DNA from: Areca catechu
Taxonomy: Eukaryota; Streptophyta; Magnoliopsida; Arecales; Arecaceae
Assembly: GCA_021397845.1 (NCBI GenBank)
Contig: CM038050.1
Location: 111,713,891 to 111,777,890 of the forward strand
Reading direction: 5' to 3'
Length of the DNA stretch: 64,000 bases
Part shown: positions 33,710 through 46,014 of the stretch, one piece after another
Position numbering within the stretch: the stretch's first letter is position 1
Layout of the letters: each line of letters starts with the position of its first letter
Program-made: the position numbers and the translations under genes
The notes under the pieces: model-generated
Told to the model about the DNA's origin: nothing
Database searches by the model: none
What the model saw: the letters and a program-made list of their open reading frames with translations, nothing else

Positions 33710-36700
33710 TTTTCTTGCAGGAATGTCTTACAGCCCAGAAATTAAAGAAAAAATGGTATCTCGACAGTGGCTGTTCAAGGCATATGATGGGTGACAAGGT
33801 TCAATTCATCACCCTGGAAATGAAAGAAGGAGGTATGGTTACATTTGGAGACAATGGCAAGGGAAAAATAATTGGAATTGGTAAGATCAAAATAACTCCC
33901 TGTACTTTCATTGAAAATGTATTGCTAGTTAATAAGTTGAAGCAAATCTTTTGAGTTATAGTCAATTATGTGATAAAGGATTCAAAGTTATCTTCGAATT
34001 ATCTATGTGTATAGTAACAAACTCTCTTGACTCTAGCAGTAAATTTATTGGACATAGACTAAGAAATATTTATGTGGTAGATCTAAATTATCTTGCCATG
34101 TCAAGTAGCTCCAGTTTAGTTGCAATGAATGCTAAGACCAAGGAGTCTTGCATATTATGGCATAGACGATTGGGTCATGCTAGCATACATACAATTGCCA
34201 AATTAATTTCCAAAAATCTTGTTAGAGGCATGCCTAAGTTTAAAGTTGATTTTGATCATGTTTGTGATGCATGCCAAATGGATAAACAAACTAGGGAGAC
34301 ATTTAAATCTAAAATCTGATTTCAACTTCTAGACCTTTAGAACTACTTCACATGGATTTATTTGGACCAACTAGGACCACAAGCCTAGGAGGTATGAAAT
34401 ATGCCCTTGTGATTATAGATGATTTTTTCAGATTTACATGGGTTTTGTTTATTGCACACAAAGATGAAACTTTCAAAATGTTTAGAAAATTTTACAAGAA
34501 GGTTTCAAATCAAAAAAATCTTTTGATAATTTCAATTAGGAGTGATCATGGCACTAAGTTTGAAAATCAATTTTTTGATGATTATTGTACTGAAAATGAC
34601 AATGATCACAACTTCTCCGCTCCTAGAACACCACAACAAAATGAAGTTGTAGAGAGAAAAAATAGAACTTTGGAAGAAATGGCCAGAACAATGTTGTGTG
34701 AAGGTAATCTTCCAAGGTACTTTGGGACAGAAGTGGTGAACACTGCATGTTATATTTTAAACCGTGTCTTGATCCATCCTATTTTGAAGAAAACCCTCTA
34801 TGAGCATTGGAATGAAAAGAAACCCAATATAAATTTTTTTCATGTGTTTGGATGCAAATGCTTTGTACTTAATAATGGTAAGGATAATCTAGGAAAATTT
34901 GATGCTAAATCTGATGAAGCTATTTTCCTTGGTTATTCACTTCATAGCAAAGCATATAGGGTTTTTAATAAAAGGACTCTTACTGTTGAAGAGTCAATAC
35001 ATGTCATTTTTGATGAAACTAACCTATCACCATCTAGAAAAGATGAGTGTATTGATAACGATGCAGGTACCATTCGAAAGGAGATGGAAGACATGAGTAT
35101 TCAAGAAAAACCAACAGAAGAAGGAGAAGAAATGGTAAGTAAGGATCATACCGATCTACCAACTGAATGGAGGTATGCTACTTCCCATCCTAAAGAATTA
35201 ATCATTGGTGACCCTTCTCAAGGTATATGGACTAGATCTGCACATAGGACTGCACATGATTACCTAGTCTTCGTATCTCAAATTGAACCACAAAGCTTAG
35301 AAGAAGCAGAAAATGAACCAAACTGGATGTTAGCCATGAATGAAGAACTAAACCAGTTTGAAAGGAATAAGGTTTGGACACTAGTTGATAGACCTAAAGA
35401 CCATCCAATTATAGGAACCAAATGGGTCTATAGGAATAAGTTAGATGAACAAGGAAATGTTATTAGAAACAAAGCTAGATAAGTGGCTAAGGGATATAGT
35501 CAAGAAGAAGGTATAGATTTTGATGAAACTTATGCACCTATAGCAAGATTAGAAGCTATTAGATTACTTCTTGCATTTGCTTACTACATGAATTTTAAAC
35601 TTTTTCAAATGGATGTGAAAAGTGCATTTTTAAATGGTTTTATCGTCGAACAAGTTTTTGTAGAACAACCACCGGGTTTTGAAAATCATGCTTTTTCAGA
35701 CCATGTGTTTAAACTCAATAAAGCTTTATATGGTTTGAAACAAGCACCTATAGCTTGGTATGATAGACTTAGCACTTTCTTAATTGAAAATGGTTTTTCA
35801 AGAGAAAATGTTGATAAAACTCTTTTCATTAAGAAGAAAAATAATGATATATTAGTTGTACAAATTTATGTTGATGATATTATTTTTGGTGCAACTAATG
35901 AAAGTTTTTGTGAAGAGTTTGCTAAGCTAATGTAGGGAGAATTTGAAATGAGCCTAATGGGTGAATTAAATTACTTCCTCGGACTTCAAGTAAAACAATC
36001 AAAGGAAGGGATCTTCATCAACCAATCCAAATACACCAAAGAAATCATCAAGAAGTTTGGTATGGAGACAAGCAAATAAATGAACACACCCATGAGCCCA
36101 TCCTACAAATTGGATAAAGATGTAAGTGGATCCAATGTTGACAAAAAGCTATATCGAGGTATGATCGGATCCTTATTATATCTAACTGTAAGTAGACCAT
36201 ATATCTTGTATAGTGTATGTGTATGTGCTAGATTTCAATGTAATCCCAAAGAAACACATATGCTTGCTATTAAAAGAATATTAAGATACTTGAAAGGTAC
36301 AAGTAATCTTGGTCTTTGGTTTTAAAAGAAATCATCTTTAAATTTAATCGGATTTTCTGATGCTGATTATACTGGTTGTAAAGTAGATAGAAAAAGTACT
36401 AGTGGTACTTGTCAATTTCTAGGGTTGAATTTAATCTCATGGCATTGCAAGAACGAAACTTGGTAGCACTTTCTACTGCTGAGGTAGAGTATGTTGCTGT
36501 AGGGAGTTGTTGTGCACAAGTGTTGTGGATTAAACAACAACTAGAAGATTTTGATGTTTCACAATGCAAAATTCCTATTAAGTGTGATAACACAAGTGCT
36601 ATAAATTTATCTAAAAATCTTATTCAACATTCTAGGACAAAGCACAAAGAAATTAGATATCATTTCATTAGAGACCATGTCTTGAATGGTGACATGAACT

Positions 36701-36805
36701 TGAATTTATCCCAACAGAAAAATAACTAGCTGATATCTTTACCAAGCCACTAAATCAGGATAGATTTGAGTTGATTAGAGGAGAATTAGGGCTATGTTAT
36801 CCTTT
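33706..36805 (+). pseudogene. Sire-A pol: protease, integrase, RT, RNase H
   Basis: Protease: WYLDSGCSRHMMGD (about 33755). Pre-integrase zinc: LWHRRLGHAS with CDACQ (34160-34275). Integrase core: D in VIIDDFFRFTW, D in RSDHGTKFEN, E in NEVVERKNRTLEEM. RT: VAKGYSQEEGIDFDETYAPI and the catalytic YVDDIIFGATNE at about 35870. RNase H: SDADYTGCKVDRKSTSGTC and an ADIFTKPL-like end (36727-36750). Frame breaks near 33955 and 34320. Nonsense codons at 35480, 35933 and 36077; the 35933 TAG is one C-to-T change from the usual Gln codon. Confidence 0.92.
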
Positions 36806-37284
36806 CTAAATCTAATAACCTAATTCCCGTCAAGAACTAAGGAAAATTATCTAGAAAGCCTCCTATAGTTATTCATGATCTTTGAACATCTTTCCCTGAA
36901 TTTCTCAGTGTATTGAACTGAACTTCTAGACCATTTGGTTTCATATGTAAAGTTTTAGTTTGAGTTGACTCAAGCAATTTTGCTCTGGTCGAGCGGCTCA
37001 AATCTTTGAGGATTATACTCTTGCTCTGATCGAGCCAACTAAGTCTGTGCTTAGCCAACTCGGTGTTCTGACTGCTCTGAGTTTGCTCTGGTTGAGCCGA
37101 CTCGGATGTTTCTAGGGCTAAGCGAGTCAACTCAGAAGTCAGGAAATTGCTATTTAGGAAAGTCTGATTTGTCTTTTCTAGGTACTCCATCACTTTGCTT
37201 TGAACATACTCCACCTCTCTCGGAAACTTTACCATCCTTCCTAAAATCATTCCCTAGAGCCTAAAATTCTTTGATTCCTCTACA
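36806..37284 (+). other. Sire-A pol-ORF3 gap with GAGTCGACTC-type motifs
   Basis: No coding. At 36964-37140 lie GAGTTGACTC, GAGCGGCTC, GAGCCAACT, GAGCCGACTC and GAGTCAACTC, variants of the motif that fills the LTR of the same element. Confidence 0.75.
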
Positions 37285-38683
37285 ATGGCTCCTCGAAGAT
37301 TTACGAAGATAGTTCTTCAAATCGATGAATCAAGCGATCGCAGTACAGATATAAGAGAAAGAAAGGAAAAGAGAGAAAGGTCTACTCCAATCCAGCAAGA
37401 TGAAGAAACTCCTCCTCCGGACAGTATGTCTCAATGATCAACTGACCTGTCACCTGCGGAAGAAGGATTGACTTTGCATTCCTAGAAGAAATGGGAATGA
37501 AAATCGGACACTGAATAGAAAGCCAAGGGTGGAAGCATTTCTATTCTCTGGATACATTAACCTACCCCTCATTGGTACGGACATTTTATGAAAACATTAT
37601 TATTAAAGAATTTCATTTGGAATCTATGGTCAAGGGGAAGATCATTGTGACAGATGAAGAAAGATTGAACAAGATACTACACATGCCAATGAACGGTGCT
37701 ACTAAACTTCTTCTACCGGACAAGGAACACATTCTGAAACTCATTTTGGAAAAGGAAGAAATGAGCATAGTCCAACATGTTCAAGCGAATCTACTATCAA
37801 GGGAAATGAGGTTGCTACACAGTATGATCAGTAGAATATTTCTTCCGAGAACTGGCCACTTTGACTGGGTCAGTGAGAAGGATATGATCATAATGGGATA
37901 CTTGATTGAGGAAAAGCCTCTCAACCTTCCCTACATAATGATGATCCAAATGACTGAAGCAGCAAGAAAGTCAAAGCCTATCTACCTTATGGTATGGTCT
38001 TCACTCTGTTATTTGAAGAGGCAGGAGTTGACTTGTCAAATGAGATAGGCAAGTCACTACATCACTTTGACATCTACTCCTTTAGCTCTCTAAATAGAAT
38101 GGGATACAAGTTACAAGAAGGAGAGTGGATTAAGAAGATGCCTAGTCAAGCTGCTGCTACCTTTTCTGATGAAGATGAAGCTGCTGATGAAGAAAGGACT
38201 GAGGAAGCAATGGTTACTCCATTTGAACTCAAAAACTTAATACTTCAAAAGATGGAAAATATCTCCAATTCTCTGACTGATCACATGAATTTTGCAATTG
38301 AGGAAATCAGAAAAATAGTTGACATCAAATTGCAGGAATTAAGATCTGAACAAGAGCTTCACCAGCAGAAAGTGGAAAAAGAAATGAAGGATTTCAAGGA
38401 AGAAATCAGAAGCATTTTTCTACAATCCCAGAAGGAAATTGCTCCCATTGAAGATGCTCCTAAACAAATCATCAAAGAGTCACTTGACACTCATATTCCT
38501 TCATTTGATCCACCTAAACCTACTAAGACCAAGAAAGAACCCAAAGCCAAGAAGAACAAAGTTTTTAGAGCCCCTGTTAGAACTAGATTCAGGGATTTAA
38601 GGTTCAAACCCCTGAAAACTAAGACCTCTGATAGAGTCATAGAGGTAGGCTCCTCTTCTTCAACTGAGGAAGAAGAAGATTAG
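37285..38683 (+). pseudogene. Sire-A third ORF (env-like / putative plant transposon protein)
   Basis: From ATG 37285 (MAPRRFTKIVLQ). The central region (37572-38048: MVRTFYENIIIKEFHLESMV; HSMISRIFLPRTGHFDWVSE) resembles the putative plant transposon protein domain found in Sirevirus third ORFs. A Glu/Lys-rich coiled coil spans 38220-38430. A basic TRFRDLRFKPLK stretch is followed by an acidic Ser/Glu tail ending in TAG at 38681. I see no convincing membrane segment, so calling it an envelope is by position only. At least three frames are used, with stops near 37435 and 37510. Confidence 0.78.
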
Positions 38684-39452
38684 ATTGCTTGGTTAGTCTT
38701 TTGGGTGTAATTTCGTTGTTCCACTTGTTATCTTTTACAGTTACAATGTACTTTCTTATTGTATCTAGCAAACTTTTTAATGAAATGGAAGTTGTATGTT
38801 TAGCAATTGAATTTGTTATAGTACAACTGTAATGAAATTTTAATTAGAATTTCAAATTTGAGAATGTGAAATTATCTCAAACAAATATTAAAAACTTTCT
38901 CAATCTATTTTAAATTCTGAGCTTTATTTGAAATCACCTTTTGATTGATTGACAAAAAGGGGAAGAAAGTAATATGGGCTAATATGAAAAATGAGAAAAA
39001 GAGCTTACATAGAAAAAATCTGACATACTTTGCTTGCTTCCTTGAAAGTTTTTGATATATGGTTGAGCTTATTACCAACTACTCTTGAAGTGCATAAAAA
39101 CAATGAAGCAAGGGGAGCACAAAAATAATTGCACTGCTTAAATTACTTTAAAATCTAGAGAAAGGGGGAGATTCTCTTGGATAGTTTTGCTCTGACTTGT
39201 ATTCAAATTAATCTTAATGCTCTGATTACAATTGAATATTTTAACTCTCTAATACTCCATATCTGGTGCTAATTATAATACACTTTAAAGCATGAAAAGT
39301 TTAACACTTTGATGACATATAGTGATATCATCTCTTGAGCTCTAATACTTTTTCAAATCAAATTAGCTCTGATACATGTGAATATTTATGCTTCAAATAC
39401 TGTTATACATGTAAAGTGTAAAGGATTTTTCATGCCCAGTGTTTTGTCATCA

Positions 39453-39468
39453 TCAAAAAGGGGGAGAT
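39453..39468 (+). promoter_or_regulatory. Sire-A polypurine tract
   Basis: CAAAAAGGGGGAGAT immediately before the 3' LTR; primes plus-strand DNA. The stretch 38684-39452 is AT-rich 3' untranslated DNA. Confidence 0.88.
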
Positions 39469-41173
39469 TGTTCACCCCATAAGTGATTTTGATGATAACC
39501 AGACATTGAAGCATGTACATTTATTTTTGACAACTCTTCAAGTGTTTGACAAGTTTTTGTAGGATGTATAACATGTTCAAACTTCAACTCCTACATTTCT
39601 ACTTTCTTGTTTGAGTGTGTAGTAAATGTTTTTGTAAAGAAGAACCCAATGAAAATGCTAAGAAAAATCAAATAAAAAGGGTTACTTCTGTGAGTGTGTG
39701 TGAGCTATGAATTTTAGCTTGAGTTGGTTTATGTAAAATTGTAAAAGAGTTGGTGAGAGTTTTCTTTAAGTTCAAATGTAAAAATCTTGAAGAAGACACT
39801 CGAGACGATCAAAGTGAAGAAGAGCCGACTCTGCTTACTGGCACATAGCAAGGATTCTGGAAAGTAGCAATCCGAGCTGACTCTGGTGAATCCGAGTCGA
39901 CTGAAATTAGTCCGAGCCGACTCCTCTAGAGTCCATTTCCTAAAGTTTTTTTAGAACAGCCAGGTAAGCCGACCCGACCTAGAAAGAGCCAACTCTACCA
40001 GACCTAATTTTGAAAGCCTGAGAAAGCGAGCCAACCTGAACTGCATCGAGCCGACTCTTCCAGTGTAAGCTTTTTTCGAACTTGAGAAGAAGAGCCGACC
40101 CAAGCTGAAAAGAGCCGACTCCTCGAGTTCAAATTTTTCAAGTTTCAAGTTCGAGACGACCCAAGCTATCAAGAGCCGACTCGTCCAAAGTGACATTCTG
40201 CGCCATGAGACATAGAGCCGACTACATTGAAGATTTGGCAACTCGACCTATCGACTCGAAGGATCCGAGCCAACTCGAATGACATTTTCAGGTATCTAAT
40301 GGCTAGTGCTAGAATTTATTTTTGAATGCTAAAAGGTGATCCAATGGTCACAAATCATTTCCCAACGGTCTACAATGTCTAGAACTACCTTGGGATGATG
40401 GAAGACTTTAAATTTGAAGGATTTGAACTACCTAAAAGCAATTATTAAGAAAGTTCTTCAAAGAATAGAGAGCTTCATTGAAAATCCTACCAACCAATAG
40501 CACAAGAGCACAAGAGCATTCAAGTAAAGCTTTCAAGTCTTCACCAACTCTAAATTTGAAGCTTGAAGCAATTTTAGAAAGAAGTCACTGAAGTCATTAA
40601 AGCTTATTTAAGTGCATTCAAGTGGACTTCCAAAAAGCTGCACCGGCAACTATCCAACAACTTGAGTTTGTCATCTTTGTTGCATTTTTTTTCAATTCAA
40701 TCTTTGAATTGTTGGGTTATTGGTGAACCCGATTGAAAAACCAAATAGGTTCTTGGTAAGCCTTGTTAAAACCAAGGGTTAGGTTCTTGGTGATCCTGTG
40801 AAAACCAGGTTGGGTTTCTTTGGTGAGCTTGTCAAAACCAAAGGGTGTTGGGATTTCTTTGGTGATCCCATAAAACCAAAGTGTAGAGATTTTGGATTAT
40901 GATCCTGTAAAACAATTCTACTGTATTCGGGTATGAATATAGTGAAAATCCCAAGTGGTATCTTGGGTAGTGGACGTAGGAGCTGGGTTGCTCCGAACCA
41001 CTATAAATTTGACGTGTTTGTGTTGTGCTTTCTCTACTCTGTTTAGCTTCTACATTTTATAACTCTATCATAGCACCTACCACTTGCAAAGGATTTTGAA
41101 TTGCACATTACTTGCTTTAAAATTTTTTAAATTTCCAATTCACCTCCCCTCTTGGGTAGCCACCTGGGCAACA
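39469..41173 (+). repeat. Sire-A 3' LTR
   Basis: It is 1,705 bp, from TGTTCACCCC to GGGCAACA. The motif cluster lies at 39800-40285. A short CACAAGAG duplication lies near 40500. Confidence 0.92.
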
Positions 41174-41178
41174 AGGTT

Positions 41179-41408
41179 GGGTCCCTTCTCCTACTTAGAG
41201 AAATGAATGTTGGGGCACCCTTCTCCTACCCGGAGAAACAAAGGTTAGGGCCCTTCTCCTACCTAGAGAAATAAAGGTCTCCTAATAGGAGAAAATAAAT
41301 CCTAAAGCATCGAAATAAAATTTCCTTGAGGTGTGTTTCTGGGCTGAGCAGGGCTTCAGGTTTAGGGCTTGGCTGCTTCAGATTCTGGGCTAGTTGATGT
41401 CCCCATCA
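41179..41408 (-). repeat. E1 LTR copy d, second segment
   Basis: It continues the hairpin units (41179-41292) and ends CCCCATCA. Compared with other copies about 340 bp are missing, around 41295-41335. Confidence 0.82.
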
Positions 41409-41569
41409 TTTTCTTGAGGTGGGGAGAACCCGACTCCATCGAGTCAAGCTTCAGTAATCTTTTGGCTCCACGATGCAAGGCCTGCAGACTAGATTTTTTT
41501 TTATACAAATAATGCAATTAAAAATAAAATTTACTAGCCTAGCTTAATCCTCTCTTTGATATCAAAATT
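41409..41569 (-). other. E1 core between LTRs d and e (161 bp)
   Basis: Same layout as the other cores. Minus-strand primer site decayed to TGATATCAAAGA. Confidence 0.78.
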
Positions 41570-43229
41570 GATGCGAAACAAAACCCGATCAGGATTATTT
41601 TAGAGGGTGAATCATTGATCGCTAGGAAATGACCCTTAGGCTAGGTTCAACTCCCAATTATTTAAACCCAATTATTCAAAAGAAACACATATTTATTTCT
41701 TTCTTTCTTTATTTTTTTCTCTCTTTTTTTTAGCTTTCCTCTAATATCTATGTAGCTTTGAAAGTTATGCAGCTTTGAAAGTTGTGTAGCTTTGAGTTTC
41801 GTGTAGTTTTGAGTTTCGTGCAGAAGTCGACAATAGTGAACGGATCTGCTTTCATGTTCGTGCACTAGTCCTCTGCTCCACGGACCGATGAATGGTAGAA
41901 TAGGGGAGGTCTTTAGAGGGTAGATCTGGCGAGTTTTGCCGGTGATGGTGCTGGGAAGGCAGTGGCAGCATGGAGGTAGTGGCGCGACTCCATTAATGGT
42001 GACAGTTCAGAGATTGAGTGGCTCGGATAGCATCAGACTTGATCTGACGGACGGCAAAGGGAACGGGTGGCTGACAGGAGGCAAGGAGGAGATCCAATAG
42101 GGAGATGAGGGATCGAACGTGCTGGAGGAGACGGGCGGCATGGTACACGGTCCTTCGGCCCAGGCACGAGCTTGCTGGGGCAATGGGCATGCCGGGGCAT
42201 CGATCCGTCTTCTTGGGTATCAAACAGCAAGCGGTGATGGTCTTGTGATGGCAGTAGTGAAAGGGATCTAGTGATGAAGGGCATGGGCAGATCTGGGCTA
42301 TGTCAGATCGATGGAAGGAGGAGGCCGGGGCGAGAACATTGGCCGTGGCTTGGATCTTCCGGATCGATGTCGGTGGTGCAAGGTGATGGTTGCGGGAATC
42401 ACATGGAGATCTATGCACAGGGGGTTCTAGCGGTTGGTCAAATTCGAGGAAGGACTGATGCTCGAGCAAATCGGGAAATGGCTCGGTGGTTGATTCACAG
42501 ATTCAAAGGAGAAAGGGAATAGAGATGGGAAAGGGGAAAGAATAGCGATGAAAAAAAAAGAGACAGAGAGGTAGATCTGGAAAAAAAATTGCAGGGCTTC
42601 TCACCCTTCTCCTACTCGGAGAAACAAAGGTTGGGGACCCTTCTCCTACCCGGAGAAACAAAGGTTGGATCCCATCTCCTACTCAGAGAAACAAATGTTG
42701 GGGAACCCTTCTCCTACCCAGAGAAACAAAGGTTAGGGCCCTTTTCCTACCCGAAGAAATAAAGGTCTCCTAACCGGAGAAACAAAGCAAAGGATCTCTT
42801 TTCAATAATTCATCATCCATCTTTTTTTATTCGATCAATAAAATAATTAAATAGATAAATTTGAGATATTTGATATCCTGATCTCAAATACCTCAACCTC
42901 AATCCTAACACATTCAAACAATTTATTAAAAAAACAAACAAATCCAACTAAGGGATAAAATAAATCCTAAAGCATCGAAATAAACCAATCCTAAAACAAT
43001 GGTAAATTCATGTGATCGAGGTACTGCATCGGGAATCGTATTGCATCAAAATGTGTGCCTTATCAACTTCAGGATATGGGGCTTCAGGGTTTGAGCTGGG
43101 TCGGCATTAGGATATGGGCTAGCCTGGCTGCAAGTTCTGGGCTAGGCTGGCTTCAGGTTCTAGGCTGAGCTGGGCTTCAGGTTCAGGGCTTGGCTACTTC
43201 CGATTCTGGGCTAGTTTATGTCCCCATCA
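41570..43229 (-). repeat. E1 LTR copy e
   Basis: It is 1,660 bp, from TGATGCGAAACAAAACCC to TTATGTCCCCATCA. Hairpin units lie at 42600-42785. Confidence 0.87.
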
Positions 43230-43387
43230 TTTCCTTGAGGTGGGGAGAACTCAACTCCATCGAGTCAAGCTTCAGCAATCTTTTGGCTCCAGGATGCAAG
43301 GCCTGCAAACTAAATTTTTTTATACAAATAATGCAATTAAAAATAAAATTGACTAACCTAGCTTAACCCTCACTTTGATACTAAAAT
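43230..43387 (-). other. E1 core between LTRs e and f (158 bp)
   Basis: Same layout. Minus-strand primer site TAGTATCAAAGT, one of the more decayed copies. Confidence 0.78.
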
Positions 43388-45059
43388 TGATGCGAAATGA
43401 ACCCCGATCAGGATTATTTTAGAGGGTGGATCGTTGGTCGCTAGGAAATGACCCTTAGGCTAGGTTCAACTCCTAATTATTTAAACCCAATAATTCAAAA
43501 GAAACACATTTTTTTTTCTTTCTTTCTTTCTTTTTTTATTTTTTTTCTCTCCTTTTTTTAGCTTTGCTTTAATATCTATGTAGCTTTGAAAGTTATGCAA
43601 CTTTGATAGCTGTGTAGCTTTGAGTTTCATGTAGTTTTGAGATCCGTGCGGAAGTCGGCAATAGTGAATGGATTTGCTTTCATGTTCATGCGCTAGTGCT
43701 CTGCTACATGGACTGATGAATGGCAGAACAGGGGAGGTCTTTAGAGGGCAGATCCAGTGAGTTTTGCCAGCAATGGTGCTGGGAAGGCAGCGGTAGCATG
43801 GAGGCGATGGCATGACTCCATTAATGGCGACAGTTCGGTGATTGACTGGCTTGGATAGTGACAGACTTGATCTAATGGACAGCAAAGGGAACGGGCGGCT
43901 GATAGGAGGCAGGGAGGAGATCCAGTAGGGAGATGAGGCATCGAATGTGCTGGAGGAGATGGGCGGCATGGTACATGGTCCTTCGACCCAGGCACGGGCA
44001 TGCCGGGGCGATGGGCGTGCCGGGGTGTCGATCCATCTTCTCGGGTATCAAGCAGTAAGCAGCAATGGTCTTGTGATGGTAGTAGTGAAAGGGATCCAGC
44101 GATGAAGGGCATGGGCAGATCTGGGCTGTGTCAGACCGATGGAAGGTGGAGGAGGCCAGGGCAAGAACTTTGGCCATGGCTTGGATCTTCTGGATCGGTG
44201 TCGGTGGTGCAAGGCGATGGTTGCTGGCATCGCATGGAGATCTGTGCATAGGGGGTTCTAGCGATTGGTCAAATCCAGGGAAGGACTGATGCTCGAGCAG
44301 ATCCGGGAAATGGCTCGGTGGTTGATTCACAGATTCAAAGGAGAAAGGGAACAGAGATGGGAAAGGGGAAAGAACAACGATGAAAAAAAAAGAGACGGAG
44401 AGGTAGATCTGGAAAAAAAATTGCAAGGCTTCTCACCCTTCTCCTACCCGGAGAAACAAAGGTTGGGGACCCTTCTCCTACCTAGAGAAACAAAGGTTGG
44501 GTCCCTTCTACCCAGAGAAACGAAGGTTTGGGCACCCTTCTCCTACCTAGAGAAACAAAGGTTGGGGCCCTTCTCCTATCCGATGAAATAAAGGTCTCCT
44601 AACCGGAGAAACAAAGCAAATGATCTCTTTTCAATAATTCATCGTCCATCTTTTTTTATTCGATCGATAAAATAATTAAATAGACTAATATGAGATATCT
44701 AATATCCTGATCTCAGATACCTCAACCTCAATCCTAACATATTCAAACTATTTATTTAAAAATAATAAACTAATCCAACTAAGGGATAAAATAAATCCTA
44801 AACCATCGAAATAAACCAATCCTAAAACAATGATAAATTCATCTGATCGAGGTGCTTCATCGAGAACCATACTGCATAGAAATGTGTGCCTCATTGACTT
44901 CAGAATCTAGAGCTTCAGGGTTTGGGCTGGGCTAGCTTCAGGTTCTAGGCTGGGCTGGCTTCAGGTTCTGGGCTGGGCTGGGCTTCAGGTTCTGGGCTGG
45001 GCTACTTCAGATTCTAGGCTGGGCTGCTTTAGATTCTGGGCTAGTCGATATCCCCATCA
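43388..45059 (-). repeat. E1 LTR copy f (outer right end of the array)
   Basis: It is 1,672 bp, from TGATGCGAAATG to GATATCCCCATCA, immediately followed by the target duplication ATTGA. Hairpin units lie at 44437-44606. Confidence 0.88.
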
Positions 45060-45064
45060 ATTGA

Positions 45065-45878
45065 CTTAGTGTTGAAGAGATTCAACATGGAGGAAAGTAA
45101 GAGAGTTACTTGCCCATATGTTAGGGCACACATCTCTCCAAGAAGATGTCTTCTAAGATACCAGAAGATAGAGAGAGGATGAGTATGATTCCTTATTCTT
45201 CGGCTATAGGATCAATAATGTAAGCCATGTTATGTACCAGGCCTCATGTTGCTTATGCTTTGGGCATAGTAAGCAAGTTCCAGGCTGATCTAGGGGAGGA
45301 TCTTTGGAAAACTATGAAAAACATCCTTAAGTACGTGAAAAGGACTAAAGATATTTTTCTAATTATGGTGGATTAGAGTTGAAACTAGAAGGGTATACGA
45401 ATTCTAGTTTTTAATCAGATCCAGATAATAGCAAATCCATATCAAGGTATATCTTCACCCTATATGGTGGTGCAGTGAGTTGGAAGAGTACAAAGCAACA
45501 AACTATAGTTGACTCAGTTATTGAGATAGAGTACATAGCTGCAAGTGAAGCTACAAAGGAAGCTATGTGGATGAAAAAATTCATCACGAATTGGATGTGG
45601 TTCCTGCTATATAACAACCGGTGCCACTTTATTGTGATAACATTGAAGCTGTTGCACAAGCTAAGGAACCAAGGTCTCATCAAATGTTCAAGCACATCCT
45701 AAGATGCTTCCACCTCGTTCGAGAGATAATAGAAAGACAAGATGTTGTCATTAACGAGTAGATACAAAGAACAACATAGCAGACCGATTCACTAAAACAC
45801 TACTGCAATATTTATTTGATCGCACTTAGATTATATGGGTGTAAGATACAAGGGTGATTGGCTTTAGTCCAAGTGAAA
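45065..45878 (+). pseudogene. copia-O RT end and RNase H
   Basis: The frame resumes after ATTGA with LVLKRFNMEESKR. YSSAIGSIMYAM.CTRPDVAYA (frame-corrected by reading, 45195-45260) and ILKYVKRTKDIFLI mark the RT end. RNase H shows GGAVSWKSTKQQTIVDS and EYIAASEATKEA (45465-45565), then YCDN near 45640 and an ADSLTK-like end near 45790. Several frameshifts and stops occur. The purine tract before the LTR is degenerate (AAGTGAAACA). Confidence 0.85.
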
Positions 45879-46014
45879 CATTAAAAGAATTGTGCCCTAA
45901 AAGCCAATCTTTGTACAAGCAATTCTATAATCTTCCAACTCATATATGATATTACTTATTCATAAAAAGCAATTGTTGATTCATCATACTCTGCATCTTA
46001 TCAAGATTATGATG
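45879..46014 (+). repeat. copia-O 3' LTR, first segment
   Basis: It begins at TTAAAAGAATTGTGCCC after a decayed TG (now CA at 45879-45880) and is cut by Sire-B after TGATG (46010-46014). Confidence 0.75.
46010..46014. repeat. Target duplication TGATG of Sire-B (right copy 57262-57266)
   Basis: TGATG flanks both ends of 46015-57261, within the copia-O LTR. Confidence 0.85.

Larger units (their letters stand above)
30128..41173 (+). mobile_element. Sire-A: full-length, coding-defective Sirevirus (11,046 bp)
   Basis: Both LTRs, primer site, gag, pol, third ORF and polypurine tract are present in the order of the Sirevirus (SIRE/Maximus) lineage of Ty1/copia, with a perfect 5-bp target duplication. 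The GGGGGAGA polypurine tract and a third ORF after RNase H are Sirevirus marks. Stops and frameshifts in gag, pol and ORF3 make it non-autonomous. Confidence 0.93.
5802..45059 (-). mobile_element. E1 short-core LTR array with nested insertions (39 kb)
   Basis: Six related LTRs follow head to tail: a 5802-6600 (partial), b 25365-27036, c 27197-28871, d 29032-30127 plus 41179-41408, e 41570-43229 and f 43388-45059. Between b-c, c-d, d-e and e-f lie cores of 158-161 bp. Orientation is minus, because each core carries TGGTATCAAAGC or a variant on that strand next to the LTR end CGCATCA. There is no gag or pol in any core, so the family must have used enzymes from elsewhere. E2 interrupts copy a and Sire-A interrupts copy d. 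Confidence 0.85.

Noticed and set aside
37285..38683. A true envelope gene in Sire-A
   Set aside because: Position after pol fits the old env-like label, but no signal peptide or membrane helix is visible, so only the positional name is used.
25365..45059. The E1 block as an ordinary tandem satellite
   Set aside because: Units have LTR-type ends TG...CA, cores with a primer site, and the whole block has a 5-bp target duplication inside a copia gene.
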